From Methanococcoides alaskense (GTDB taxonomy: Archaea > Halobacteriota > Methanosarcinia > Methanosarcinales > Methanosarcinaceae), in contig NZ_JAVDQI010000011.1 of the NCBI RefSeq assembly GCF_031454185.1, forward strand, positions 23,106 to 87,105: a stretch of 64,000 bases of DNA, given 5' to 3'. Shown here in pieces: positions 17,572-27,382 of this stretch; the stretch's first letter is position 1; every line of letters starts with the position of its first letter. The notes under the pieces are model-generated. The model saw only the letters and a program-made list of their open reading frames with translations, made no database searches and was not told where the DNA came from. A program made the position numbers and the translations under genes.

Positions 17572-18087
17572 ATGAATATACCGGACACAACAAAATACAC
17601 CTACGACCATAAGAAGAAAACACTTCACATCGAGCATCAGATACCAGCTACTGAGTCCGAAGAAAATGAAGTAGGTACCTGTTCTAAATGCAGATCGCCC
17701 ATTGTAAGCCTGAGCTATCATGCCATTGACAAGGAATTCATAATCGTAGGTAAGTGCACTAAATGCGGAAAACTCACTGCAAACATTTACGATCAGGACT
17801 GGAATTGGGTAAGCGAAATACCTAACTCTCACTTTTCCGGGTATGTTGCTAAAGCAGGAACTCCAACCCCCATGGAGAATGAGGTAGAAGATGGCCAGCA
17901 ACTATCAGGCATAGAGCTGCTTGAAAGCATTCCAGATAAACAATTGCATACCGTTTTTTCATCCACAGAGATCACTGCCATGTTCGCACGTGCAAAAGGA
18001 GAAAGCTGCGTACGACAATACCTCTATAATGCAAGGAAGAAATATCAGAAATTCGAGGATATTTTTGGATTTAAAATAGAAGTATAA
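17572..18087 (+). CDS. Zinc-ribbon hypothetical protein
   Basis: 171 residues from ATG 17572. Residues about 37-66 form a treble-clef-like zinc ribbon (TCSKCRSPIVS and GKCTKCGKLTA). A helical C-terminus (FSSTEITAMFARAKGESCVR, then QYLYNARKKYQKFED) looks like a sequence-specific helix-turn-helix. Such proteins in methanogens are often linked to transcription or translation control. It is divergent from the DUF2551 gene. No family name is recognised. Confidence 0.65.
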   Translation: MNIPDTTKYTYDHKKKTLHIEHQIPATESEENEVGTCSKCRSPIVSLSYHAIDKEFIIVGKCTKCGKLTANIYDQDWNWVSEIPNSHFSGYVAKAGTPTPMENEVEDGQQLSGIELLESIPDKQLHTVFSSTEITAMFARAKGESCVRQYLYNARKKYQKFEDIFGFKIEV

Positions 18088-18964
18088 TGTTTAGTATATA
18101 CTTTTGCGTAAGTTTATTTTGTTACACAAATTTAAATTATCCTGCAAGTAACATGTTTTAATTACATAAAGAATATTTGACGGTAAATAAATATGTACGA
18201 AGTTATTATTTTAAAAATTATAACTTCCCATATATAAATAAAATACATTTTAAAATCAACCACTACATAAATATAATATTATAAAAGACATTTAAAACAT
18301 ATTTTATTCGCATAACAAAATAAATAAAAGTAATACCAAATCAACTTTTTATTTGAACATAGATAACTAGTGCAAAAGGTACCCTATAAGAAGCAAGGAG
18401 TTTTCAAAGCTCCACCCATACCAGTTAGAAGTTAAAAAGTGCATGAAACACATAGCTAATTGGGACCAAAAAAGACATGCATCAATAAAAAAGTGAGAAT
18501 AATAGCCCCACGAAATGAAAGAATGTGAAGAAAAACGGTTGCAAATGATCAAAAAATAAAACTATATCAGAAATGGCTCGACTTTTATCAAGATCCAAAA
18601 CTAATCTCGATTTTGTAACCCCATTTAGTAAAGCCAAATGGTTATTACAGAGTCTATACGTACGGATGTCCGTAAAAGACCACATATGCATTTCTTGATA
18701 TTATTTTGTGTAGAATGGGGGGGTTGTAGGTTGTAAACCGTGTATTCCCATAGAGTTTGTAATGAACATGTTGAGATAAATATAGCATTTGTGCAGACTT
18801 TACAACCTAATTCTATAGTATATAAGAATAAGCAAAATCTCCATAAATTAAGAATAATCGAATCAATATGTAAAACATAGCCACATATTGAAAGAAGTTA
18901 AACCAATTACGCTTATAACTATAAGTAATAATTATTCCAATCGCAATAACTCCGAGTGATTATT

Positions 18965-19043
18965 GCACTATGCGTACTAACCATTTTTAGAGCTATGACC
19001 TATACACTCAGTACGTTGAAAATACCCTAAAACACATAGGCAA
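18965..19043 (+). repeat. Diverged direct repeat, copy A
   Basis: About 70% identical by eye to 21022-21100. Both carry CTATGCG near the start, TATACACT in the middle and AAACACATAGGCA at the end. No coding potential. Confidence 0.5.
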
Positions 19044-19379
19044 AATTCGCATAATATTTTTACAAAAGTAATAATTATCAAGCAGAAATAATTATATTCG
19101 AATTAATTAAAGTCGAGTAAATAATAAGTGATTATATTTAGATGGCATTATTTAAATAGGCATGTGCTTTGTCAAATTTTCTGAAAATAAGACCACCATT
19201 CCAGAAATAACCGAGATAATCAAATAGGTTACTTAAAAAATAAAGCTATACGGTAATTGATTAATATTACTAATTCGGACGATTTTGAGCAAACTGAGAG
19301 CCCAACATAAAAAGAATTATTAATAATAAATAAACCTCTTTTTGTGAATGCTACTTATTATTATCCTTCGATCACCCTT

Positions 19380-20690
19380 AATTGAGTCATGGTCGTTTGC
19401 AATTCATCACATATTTCAACCACCACATTTAACATTACAGATTCAGGAGATACAACTCCAGATCTATCAAGGCTTGCTCCATTAGGTCACGTTCAACTTC
19501 CGAGATATTGCTTTTATCGTGCCTGATATTACCCACCATGCCAGACCAACCCATAATGGATTTTTAAGGAATTGATTGTTTTAACACTGCCAAGATCAAA
19601 CTGCAACCCGATAAAATGATAAGATCCCCATCATTAAAAGTATCCATCAGGATTCCGAACTTCAGATGAGTCACTTAATTGTTAAAAGTTGCAATTTCCA
19701 GACCGTAAAGTGCTGCCCCGATCTTAATTAAAAAGACCAGAAGCAAGGTTATAAGCCCCACATACTGCCCAGGATACCAATAAACGTTATTATTACGTCC
19801 ATTATGACATTAGGAGTAAAATATGCTTATCTCTGGTACCAATGCGATTAGAACGTGGCATCACGATTGTTGAACCATCGAAATCCCCAATAGATCCACC
19901 TTCAGCAGCCATAGCCCCCATCCAGCGACCCATTTAAGCCATATTGCCCTTTATTTTGCCAATATACTTCAGGTCACCGGCAATAAGACCGATAGCATAA
20001 GCAACAACGGGCAGAAGAGATCTTTACAGCCCCTTCAGTTTTTGGCAGTTACTTTCCAGAGGCTATGGCTTCACGACCCATGCATAATAGTCATTTTTAT
20101 GTTGTATGATCATAAATCATGCAGTATTGAAAACTATAGATACATTTTTTGATGTGAGAATTATTACATTATTTTTACCTTATTGTGTGCGTGCCAGGAA
20201 AAGAACACCGGGACAGCTGGAAAATCCCAACCAACCAATGGCACAAAGAGGATAATCAAATGATTTCCCTTGCATCGATTACTACCAGGACACACAAAGA
20301 GTAAGTGATATTCAGGGATAAATGCGAGCTGTCCACCTGTCCCACCCCCACCATGCCAGCCAATTTATCACGATCTGACCGGCTTTATGCCAGAATAGTA
20401 CAAAGTATTCCCAGTTTGCCAGTATTGCATCATGGCAGGCCATGTGGCCCCTGAATGAGATCAATCACATTACAATACTAAACCACGAGAACATTGAACC
20501 AATGCTCATATTGAGATCCATAAACTCACTTTGCCATTTTGATCGTTTTAGTATTATACACACCTGCAACAGTAGTACTGCCAGGATGTCCACAGACAAC
20601 CCAGCCCTCACGATCGACCCATGCGATTTTTCGGATAATTCGCCATAAATCAGGAATAGGAGATAATCAAAGCAACATAAATGTTTTTTA
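19380..20690 (-). pseudogene. Decayed coding region, identity uncertain
   Basis: Minus-strand pieces in shifting frames look protein-like: EGWVVCGHPGSTTVAGVYNT (about 20615), WPAMMQYWQTGNTLYYSGIK (about 20410), GWHGGGGTGGQLAFIPEYHL followed by LFVCPGSN (about 20300-20362), AYAIGLIAGDLKYIGKIKGN and GRWMGAMAAEGGSIGDFDGS followed by TIVMPRSNRIG (about 19850-20010). The HGGGGTGGQLAFIPE segment is reminiscent of the C-terminal motif of serine hydrolases of the beta-lactamase fold, but I cannot confirm the family. Many frameshifts and stops. Confidence 0.3.
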
Positions 20691-21021
20691 TTAAAAGGAG
20701 CCATACGAATATACCCCATATTGAGTCATATAATTTGCTGGCTTGTGCGAAAATGACCAGAGATCCATAGGCAATTGCACAAATATTTCTATAGCATTCC
20801 ACATACAAGTATGCCATATAATAAGCAGTTAATAGTATATTATAGATAGTAAATAAAGAAAAGGACATATTTGTATATGATTATTAAAAAGAATATAACT
20901 AGAATGATATTAGACATATTACATTTTAAAATATTAATAATAAGTAATAAAAATAAAATAATATATTTATGACTAAATTGGAAAAAATAAGGTTAAACAC
21001 ATTACAAAAAAATAGGAATAC

Positions 21022-21100
21022 TTTGCTATGCGAATTGACATATTTTTGAGGTACCACTTATACACTATGCGAACCGAAAATGGATAGAAACACATAGGCA
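21022..21100 (+). repeat. Diverged direct repeat, copy B
   Basis: Partner of 18965-19043, same orientation, 2.06 kb apart. Confidence 0.5.
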
Positions 21101-21988
21101 TTTTTCCAGGATTTTGGTAAGACATAATATGAACCATTGAGATCATAATCTCAATTATATTAGAAAATGGCTTAATCAAAGTAGAAGATTTAAAAAAAAT
21201 GTAGGGCATTTTTATTTAAACGTGGATATTATATTTAATTTTATGCCTTGATTTTTATAAAATTGGATTAAAGTGTATTGCTCGATATATATTAACAAAA
21301 GAACATATTATAAAATATATATGCAATAATATCGCAAACCTAGTCAATCAAATATTTATGTACAGAAGTATACTTTTAAAAATACATAGATAATACAGTA
21401 TTATATATTATAGTTAAAAAATAATACATATTATAATGAACAATGCTAATTATGCATAAATAGAAGTATATAATTAATAGCACATATTTGACAATTTTAT
21501 AAATAAAAATACTTTGAAATATCTTGCTGAAAAATGAGTGTAGATACATAATTGATACTAGAGAACACTCAATGGGAGTCCCCCACAAGACTCATTTCAG
21601 GAAGCTGCTAAAATGACCATACAAGGCATCTCACAACAGCAAGGAACTCACTCACCCCCAAGAGCAAGAACGGAAGTAGTTAATCGAACATAAAATCAAA
21701 GACTTCGTCACAAAGGCCACAGCAAACCTTTTATGACCAGCAGAAAGTGAAACCCCGGGATCTTTTAGATAAAACTCCCAACATCATTTATGGCGTCAGT
21801 ACACACAGAGGAACAACAAAGGTTACAAGCAGAAGAACAGACATCAATGCCACTATTTCTTAATATCATTACTGTCCCACACATTTAAGCATCGTACACA
21901 GGGATAAAACCATATAGCGATAAGTCAACATTCATATAAGGCTTCTTTCTAAAAAATAGAAGTCAAATAAAAATGATTTGGGGAAATC

Positions 21989-24100
21989 ATGACAAACAAT
22001 GATAAGGGTACTAAGAATAGATTGATCGATGAAAAAAATCCATACCTTTTACAGCATGCTAACGACCCTGTGGATTGGTATCCATGGACAGAGGAAGCAT
22101 TTGAAAAAGCAAAAAGTGAGGACAAGCCAATATTCCTCTCCATTGGATATTCAACATGCCATTGGTGCCATGTGATGGCAAAGGAATCGTTCAGGAACAA
22201 AGACGTTGCTAAAATGATGAACGAGACTTTTGTCAGTATCAAAGTGGACAGAGAGGAACGCCCAGATATCGATTCAGTATACATGGACATCTGCCAGAAA
22301 ATGAACGGCAGCGGAGGATGGCCCCTTACCATTATAATGACCCCGGAGAAGGTCCCGTTCATTGCAGCCACATACATCCCCCTCGAAAGCGGGTTTGGAA
22401 GAAAAGGAATGCTCGAGATCATCCCATGGATAGAACATCTGTGGAAAGAAGAACACAATAAAATAGTCGAACAGACCGAGCTGCTAAAAACGGCCTTATC
22501 CGAAAAAAGTGAGAGCTCGCATACCGAAGGAGTAACTGAAGAGATCATCCATAGAACTTACACATATCTTGCAAATAATTTCGATAACGAAAATGGAGGA
22601 TTCGGAACCTCGCCGAAATTCCCATCCCCCCATAACATATCATATCTTCTACGCTACTGGAAAAGGGCAGGGAACCCAACAGCCCTGCAAATGGTCGAAA
22701 GAACATTGCAGGCAATGAGAAAAGGCGGAATATATGACCACATCGGATTCGGATTTCACAGATATTCTACAGATAGCTCATGGCTCGTCCCGCATTTCGA
22801 GAAGATGCTGTATGATCAGGCATTGCTTATCATTGCATATACGGAAGCCTATCAAGCAACCTACAAAGAAGAGTATTCGAATACAGCAAATGAGATCATT
22901 GAATATATCATACGGGATATGACCTCACCTGATGGCGGATTTTATTGTGCCGAAGATGCTGACAGCGAGGGAATGGAAGGTAGGTTCTACACATGGGAAC
23001 TTTCGGAAATTGAGAGTATATTAAGCCGTGAAGACCATCCTATCTTCAGAGATGTTTTTAATGTTATACCTGAAGGCAATTTCCTCGAAGAAAGTACGCA
23101 TCAGCCTAGCGGAAAGAACATACTACACCTGGAGAAAGACCTGGAAAGTATTGAAAAGCAATACAACATAACACGTAAAGAAATAGATCACATAATAGAA
23201 CGATGCAGGAAACAACTATTTTTCACACGTGAAAAAAGGATACACCCTTCAAAGGATGATAAGATATTAACAGACTGGAACGGACTGATGTTAGCAGCAC
23301 TCTCGATCAGTGGTCGCGTAATGGGCAATAAAAGATACATTGATATTGCAAAAAGAAACGCCGACCTGCTAATATCCGAGCGTATGAAGGAAAATGGTGA
23401 GCTCTACCACAATTATTCCAGCAACAAAGAACCAACAATTGGGTTCCTCGATGACTATGCATTCTTTACATGGGGACTGATAGAACTATATGAAGCTACT
23501 TTTGAGGTCACTTATCTCGAAAAGGCTCTGCAACTTACAGACTATATGATCGAGAATTTTAAAGACAAAGAAAATGGCGGTTTCTTCCATACATCCAATA
23601 AAAATGAGACTTTGCTTTTCAGAAAAAAGGAGGTATATGACGGAGCTATTCCAAGCGGAAATTCAGTAGAACTAAACAACCTCCTCAGACTTTCAAAGCT
23701 TACCGGCGATCCCAAATTAAATAGTGAAGCAATAGATACGTCAAATGCTTTCGCATCCACAGTAAATGCCATGCCGTTTGGTCATACACATTTCATCGCA
23801 GGCCTGGGTCTTGCATTCGCCCCCTCTGTGGAAATTGTGATAGCAGGAGAGCTTGATTCCGAAGACACACAGCTTATGCTAAACAACATCAATCGAGAGT
23901 TAATTCCCGGAAAAACAGTTATTGTTAAAAGCGAAAAAAATGAGAAGGAACTGGAAAGAATAGCACCATACACATCCACACTTAAAACACAAAATCAAAA
24001 AGCAACTGCTTATGTCTGCCAGGGTCATGAATGTGCGTTGCCCACAACAGATCCCAAAATAATAGTAGAGATCTTGAAAAAGCTCCATAATATCCAGTGA
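21989..24100 (+). CDS. DUF255 thioredoxin-domain protein (YyaL/SSP411-like)
   Basis: 703 residues. The N-terminal DUF255/thioredoxin-like domain has NPYLLQHANDPVDWYPW and the CHWCH motif in GYSTCHWCHVMAKESF (about 50-65). The remainder is an (alpha/alpha) barrel of the six-hairpin glycosidase type (GGFGTSPKFPSPHNISYLLR; MLYDQALL; FYCAEDADSEGMEGRFYTW). Full length for the family (about 680-720 residues). Function is unknown; roles in thiol redox or sugar epimerisation have been proposed. It heads a cluster with a TlpA-like lipoprotein, CcdA and DUF3179, which supports a thiol-redox link. The start follows a weak GGGGAA. Confidence 0.9.
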   Translation: MTNNDKGTKNRLIDEKNPYLLQHANDPVDWYPWTEEAFEKAKSEDKPIFLSIGYSTCHWCHVMAKESFRNKDVAKMMNETFVSIKVDREERPDIDSVYMDICQKMNGSGGWPLTIIMTPEKVPFIAATYIPLESGFGRKGMLEIIPWIEHLWKEEHNKIVEQTELLKTALSEKSESSHTEGVTEEIIHRTYTYLANNFDNENGGFGTSPKFPSPHNISYLLRYWKRAGNPTALQMVERTLQAMRKGGIYDHIGFGFHRYSTDSSWLVPHFEKMLYDQALLIIAYTEAYQATYKEEYSNTANEIIEYIIRDMTSPDGGFYCAEDADSEGMEGRFYTWELSEIESILSREDHPIFRDVFNVIPEGNFLEESTHQPSGKNILHLEKDLESIEKQYNITRKEIDHIIERCRKQLFFTREKRIHPSKDDKILTDWNGLMLAALSISGRVMGNKRYIDIAKRNADLLISERMKENGELYHNYSSNKEPTIGFLDDYAFFTWGLIELYEATFEVTYLEKALQLTDYMIENFKDKENGGFFHTSNKNETLLFRKKEVYDGAIPSGNSVELNNLLRLSKLTGDPKLNSEAIDTSNAFASTVNAMPFGHTHFIAGLGLAFAPSVEIVIAGELDSEDTQLMLNNINRELIPGKTVIVKSEKNEKELERIAPYTSTLKTQNQKATAYVCQGHECALPTTDPKIIVEILKKLHNIQ

Positions 24101-24157
24101 TGATCCTATTAGAAACGTTTATTTAAAAGCAGACCACACATTTAATAGGGGTATTAA

Positions 24158-24700
24158 ATGTACGACATTAAACATTCCTATGGCCTATTTATTGCATTAA
24201 TCATCACATTGGTCCTGATATCCGGATGTATTGGTACTGAGACGGACGAGGGAACTGAACCTGAAGAAGTTATAGACTGGAAAGAAGTAGAACTAACAGA
24301 TACCATAACCGGCGACACTTTCAAAATAAGCGATTTTGAAGGACAAACGGTGATGTTAGAGACTTTTGCAGTCTGGTGTCCAACCTGCTTACAACAGCAA
24401 AAAGAAATGGAAGAGCTTGCAGGAATAAAACCTGGTGTGATCCATATCTCCCTTGATACCGACCCTAACGAAGATACGGAACTCGTCAGAGATCATGCTG
24501 AAAAGAATGGATTTGACTGGTACTTTGCAGTAGCACCCATTGAAATGACAGAGTCTTTGATAGATGAATTCGGATTTGTAGTTGTCAATGCGCCAAGTGC
24601 TCCAGTAGTACTCATTTGCAATGACCAGTCCACAAGACTGCTGGACAGAGGACTAAAGCAATCAGATGAACTTATAATGGAGCTAGAGGAGGGATGCTGA
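24158..24700 (+). CDS. TlpA/ResA-like thioredoxin lipoprotein
   Basis: 180 residues. Signal peptide with lipobox VLISGC, so it is exported and lipid-anchored. A thioredoxin fold follows with the redox pair in AVWCPTCLQQ (Cys residues about 79 and 82) and the cis-proline region NAPSAPVVLI. The stop overlaps the start of a ccdA gene by 7 bp. CcdA would pass electrons from cytoplasmic thioredoxin across the membrane to this protein. The pair could reduce disulfides in surface proteins or help mature cytochromes such as the haem lipoprotein at 7286 (inference). Confidence 0.88.
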   Translation: MYDIKHSYGLFIALIITLVLISGCIGTETDEGTEPEEVIDWKEVELTDTITGDTFKISDFEGQTVMLETFAVWCPTCLQQQKEMEELAGIKPGVIHISLDTDPNEDTELVRDHAEKNGFDWYFAVAPIEMTESLIDEFGFVVVNAPSAPVVLICNDQSTRLLDRGLKQSDELIMELEEGC

Positions 24701-25398
24701 TAAGCACTATCCTTCCTTTTATCACGGATATATTTATCTCTTTCACACTTGGATTACTGACGCCACTTACAGCAGTTTGCGTCTTACCATTATACCCTGC
24801 ATTTCTGGCATACCTTTCCAACCAGATGTCAGGGAAAGAGAAAAATGAGAAGCTACCGATCATCTTCGGACTAATAATCAGTGCTGGAGTTATCCTTTTT
24901 ATGGCACTCCTGGGAATATTGTTCACCACAATATTGCAAGTCTCACTTACAAAGGTCATCGGAATAATCTCACCGATCGCATTTGGCATACTGTTCATCA
25001 TCAGTATATTATTGATACTTGATTTTGATATAGGTAAATTTTTGCCAAGAACCAACATTTCAAACAACAGAAGCCCAATCATAACAGCTTTTTTATACGG
25101 ATTCTTTTTCGGGGCCATCGTAGTCCCATGCAATCCTGCATTCATTGCAGCCCTGTTTGCTAAATCCCTCACAAGTACGGGCTTCCTAGAGAATTTCCTG
25201 AACTTCATTGCCTTTGGAATTGGATTGAGCTTTCCATTACTGGTCTTCTCTGCAATATCAACAACAAAGAGCAAGAGGCTCATCAGATTCCTCGTAACCA
25301 ACAAAAGAAAGATAAACCTGTCGGCAGGCATCATGATGTTTGTCATATCCGTGTATTACCTTGTATTTGTATTCAGAGTACTGGAGAAATTACTATGA
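24694..25398 (+). CDS. ccdA: CcdA/DsbD-family transmembrane electron carrier
   Basis: 234 residues with six transmembrane helices. The first helix has LGLLTPLTAVCVLPLYPAFL with a conserved Cys-Val-Leu-Pro. The fourth contains GAIVVPCNPAFIAALFA, giving the two membrane cysteines that form the redox pair in CcdA. Translationally coupled to the TlpA-like gene (7-bp overlap) and to the DUF3179 gene (4-bp overlap). Length is right for a CcdA without fused thioredoxin domains. Role: transmembrane reductant supply for extracytoplasmic thiol proteins. Confidence 0.88.
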   Translation: MLISTILPFITDIFISFTLGLLTPLTAVCVLPLYPAFLAYLSNQMSGKEKNEKLPIIFGLIISAGVILFMALLGILFTTILQVSLTKVIGIISPIAFGILFIISILLILDFDIGKFLPRTNISNNRSPIITAFLYGFFFGAIVVPCNPAFIAALFAKSLTSTGFLENFLNFIAFGIGLSFPLLVFSAISTTKSKRLIRFLVTNKRKINLSAGIMMFVISVYYLVFVFRVLEKLL

Positions 25399-26501
25399 AC
25401 ACCTTAAAAAAGATAGCAGTATATTCATGCATACTTTTCCTGATCCTGCCGTTAGTAGCAGTTGCTGAAGAGGAAACTGCCGGGTCGATCGAAAAGCTGC
25501 CCGAACTTATTAAGATGGAAGAAGAAACAGGTATAATGGTCACAGAACTGGGAGTGAAATATATTGTAGATCCAAATAAGATCACATCAGGAGGTCCACC
25601 CATGGACGGGATACCCTCTATCGATGAACCTGAGTATGTAACTGTTGATGAAGCTGATAGATGGATACAGGACAATGAGCTGGTTCTGGCACTCATCTAC
25701 AACGACACTAAAAGAGTGTACCCCCTTCAAGTGATGGTCTGGCACGAAATTGTCAATGATCACATAAATGGTGAGCCGATCCTCATAACATACTGCCCAC
25801 TTTGCGGATCAGGCATCGCCTATGAAAGAACGATCAACGGAGAAGAAGTTGAATTTGGAACCTCAGGAAAGCTATACAATTCAAACCTTGTGATGTATGA
25901 TAGAAATACAAATTCATACTGGACACAAATAGGTGGGCAAGCGATTGTCGGAGAGCTTACAGGAATGGAACTGAAAGCAATTTCCATAGAAACGGTTGTC
26001 TGGAGGGACTGGAAAGTAGCACATCCAGATTCAGAAGTCCTCTCACAGGATACAGGGTTCGACAGACCATATGGTACTGACCCATATGGCAATTATTACG
26101 AGAACAGTTTTGTGCTATTCCCAGTGGAGAACAGTGATGACACGATCCACCCCAAAACTGTCATTTTCGGCATCGAAGTGAATGGAACTTATCAAGCATA
26201 TCGTGAAGAAGACCTTATCAATTCCGGCACCATAAATGACACCGTCAATGACATTGATATCTTTGTTGAAAGAGATGAAGCAGGAATTGTCAGAATAACT
26301 GACCTGAAAACCGGTGACGAAATTATAAAAGAAAGGGATTTCTGGTTTGCATGGTATGCATTCCATCCGGAAACAACAATATACCTTCCAGAAGGTTTTG
26401 AACCTGAACTTCCAGAAGAAGAAAAAAGCACACCTCTTGGAATTGTGGCGCCGGTAGCTGCAATATTATTTGCATTGGCAGCCAGCAGGAAAAGAAACTG
26501 A
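25395..26501 (+). CDS. DUF3179 domain surface protein
   Basis: 368 residues. N-terminal signal peptide (FLILPLVAVAEE) and a C-terminal helix LGIVAPVAAILFALAASRKR, giving an exported protein held in the membrane. The body has the DUF3179 hallmarks: VYPLQVMVWHEIVNDHING, TYCPLCGSGIAYER (CPLC near residue 135), FGTSGKLYNSNLVMYDR, SYWTQIGGQAIVGELTG and a late HPETTIYLP. The family has conserved Cys and His that may bind metal or haem, but its function is unknown. Its 4-bp overlap with ccdA says its cysteines may need the CcdA/TlpA reductase. Confidence 0.88.
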   Translation: MNTLKKIAVYSCILFLILPLVAVAEEETAGSIEKLPELIKMEEETGIMVTELGVKYIVDPNKITSGGPPMDGIPSIDEPEYVTVDEADRWIQDNELVLALIYNDTKRVYPLQVMVWHEIVNDHINGEPILITYCPLCGSGIAYERTINGEEVEFGTSGKLYNSNLVMYDRNTNSYWTQIGGQAIVGELTGMELKAISIETVVWRDWKVAHPDSEVLSQDTGFDRPYGTDPYGNYYENSFVLFPVENSDDTIHPKTVIFGIEVNGTYQAYREEDLINSGTINDTVNDIDIFVERDEAGIVRITDLKTGDEIIKERDFWFAWYAFHPETTIYLPEGFEPELPEEEKSTPLGIVAPVAAILFALAASRKRN

Positions 26502-26539
26502 TGAAGGGATAAAACTTCTCGAACAGGGAAAATAGATTA

Positions 26540-27076
26540 ATGAATATGTCGAAAAAGGTGCCTATGGACACCAAAGAGCTTCTTGCATCCCTGGAAAAGG
26601 ATGCAAGGAGACTATCTAACAATGACATTATGAAAGCACGTTCATTCATGCTCAATTACGTTAAGTTCCTACCAGAGAAATATAAAAAGGCCTATTCAAC
26701 GGAATTATTTAGTTATTACTATGAGACTTTTATGGAAATAAAGGGCTTAAGATCGAATCCTGCGAGAGAAGAGATAGATGCTGAAACATACAAAGAACTT
26801 ATCAAAAATTACGAGCAGCAAGTTAGTGAGGATCCTCTCGAAGCTTACTTTCAGAGATTTATGAATGTAGTAACACCATACCTCATATTCATCGCAAAAA
26901 AACCGTTACACCCCGTAGGTATGATCTTGCCGGGAGGAATGACAATAATGGAACTGAACGGTGAATATTATTGCCCTATCAAAAACAAGCAAAAGGAAGT
27001 TGACATTGCCCTTTGCAAATATTGCATTTGCAAGGACAACGAAGAAGTTGCAAAAACAGATGGAGATATGTGGTAA
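26540..27076 (+). CDS. UPF0305 / DUF2115 family protein
   Basis: 178 residues, alpha-helical, ending with the family's cysteine signature: GEYYCPIKNKQKEVDIALCK then YCICKDN. This fits the methanogen UPF0305 family (DUF2115), of unknown role, where the cysteines may bind zinc or an Fe-S cluster. A weak AGGG lies upstream. It follows the DUF3179 gene by 38 bp and may belong to the same transcript. Confidence 0.82.
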   Translation: MNMSKKVPMDTKELLASLEKDARRLSNNDIMKARSFMLNYVKFLPEKYKKAYSTELFSYYYETFMEIKGLRSNPAREEIDAETYKELIKNYEQQVSEDPLEAYFQRFMNVVTPYLIFIAKKPLHPVGMILPGGMTIMELNGEYYCPIKNKQKEVDIALCKYCICKDNEEVAKTDGDMW

Positions 27077-27081
27077 AAGCT

Positions 27082-27261
27082 TTAGATATTAGCTCCATCC
27101 AATAAACGTTTGAAATATCCGGTAGTTTTCCCGGAACTATCGAGTTGACCATCAAACTTGATTAACTCCCAGCCATCAATACCAAGTGAATTTAGATCTT
27201 CCTTGGTAGTGTCGATCTTTTCCATTCGAATCATCTTAATATCATATTCCCAGCAAGCCAT
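27082..27261 (-). CDS. Small DUF4177-like protein
   Basis: 59 residues, ATG at 27261-27259 with AGAGGT upstream. Reads MACWEYDIKMIRMEKIDTTK then LNSLGIDGWELIKFDGQ and ends KTTGYFKRLLDGANI. The WEY...LNxLGxDGWELI...FKR pattern is that of the short DUF4177 fold. Function unknown. Convergent with the UPF0305 gene, 5 bp from its stop. Confidence 0.7.
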   Translation of the reverse strand: MACWEYDIKMIRMEKIDTTKEDLNSLGIDGWELIKFDGQLDSSGKTTGYFKRLLDGANI

Positions 27262-27382
27262 ATGTTTTACCTCTTATTTTAGGAGTATTGGTTACAATAA
27301 AAAGACTGCTTTGATGCTATATAACAGTTTTTAAAAATTAGATTTACCTATAACACAAGTAAATTTGATTATGGTGGGTAAA

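Larger units (their letters stand above)
18088..21988. other. 3.9-kb AT-rich stretch without intact genes
   Basis: No frame here has a plausible start, ribosome binding site and protein-like composition. The outer parts (18090-19370 and 20880-21560) are very AT-rich. The middle (about 19380-20690) and the right part (about 21570-21900) have higher GC and coding-like translations on the minus strand interrupted by many stops. A diverged 79-bp direct repeat occurs at 18965-19043 and 21022-21100. It is best read as a decayed insertion. Confidence 0.55.

Noticed and set aside
21376..21588. Hydrophobic minus-strand frame in the AT-rich region
   Set aside because: Composition reflects extreme AT content, with no ribosome binding site.
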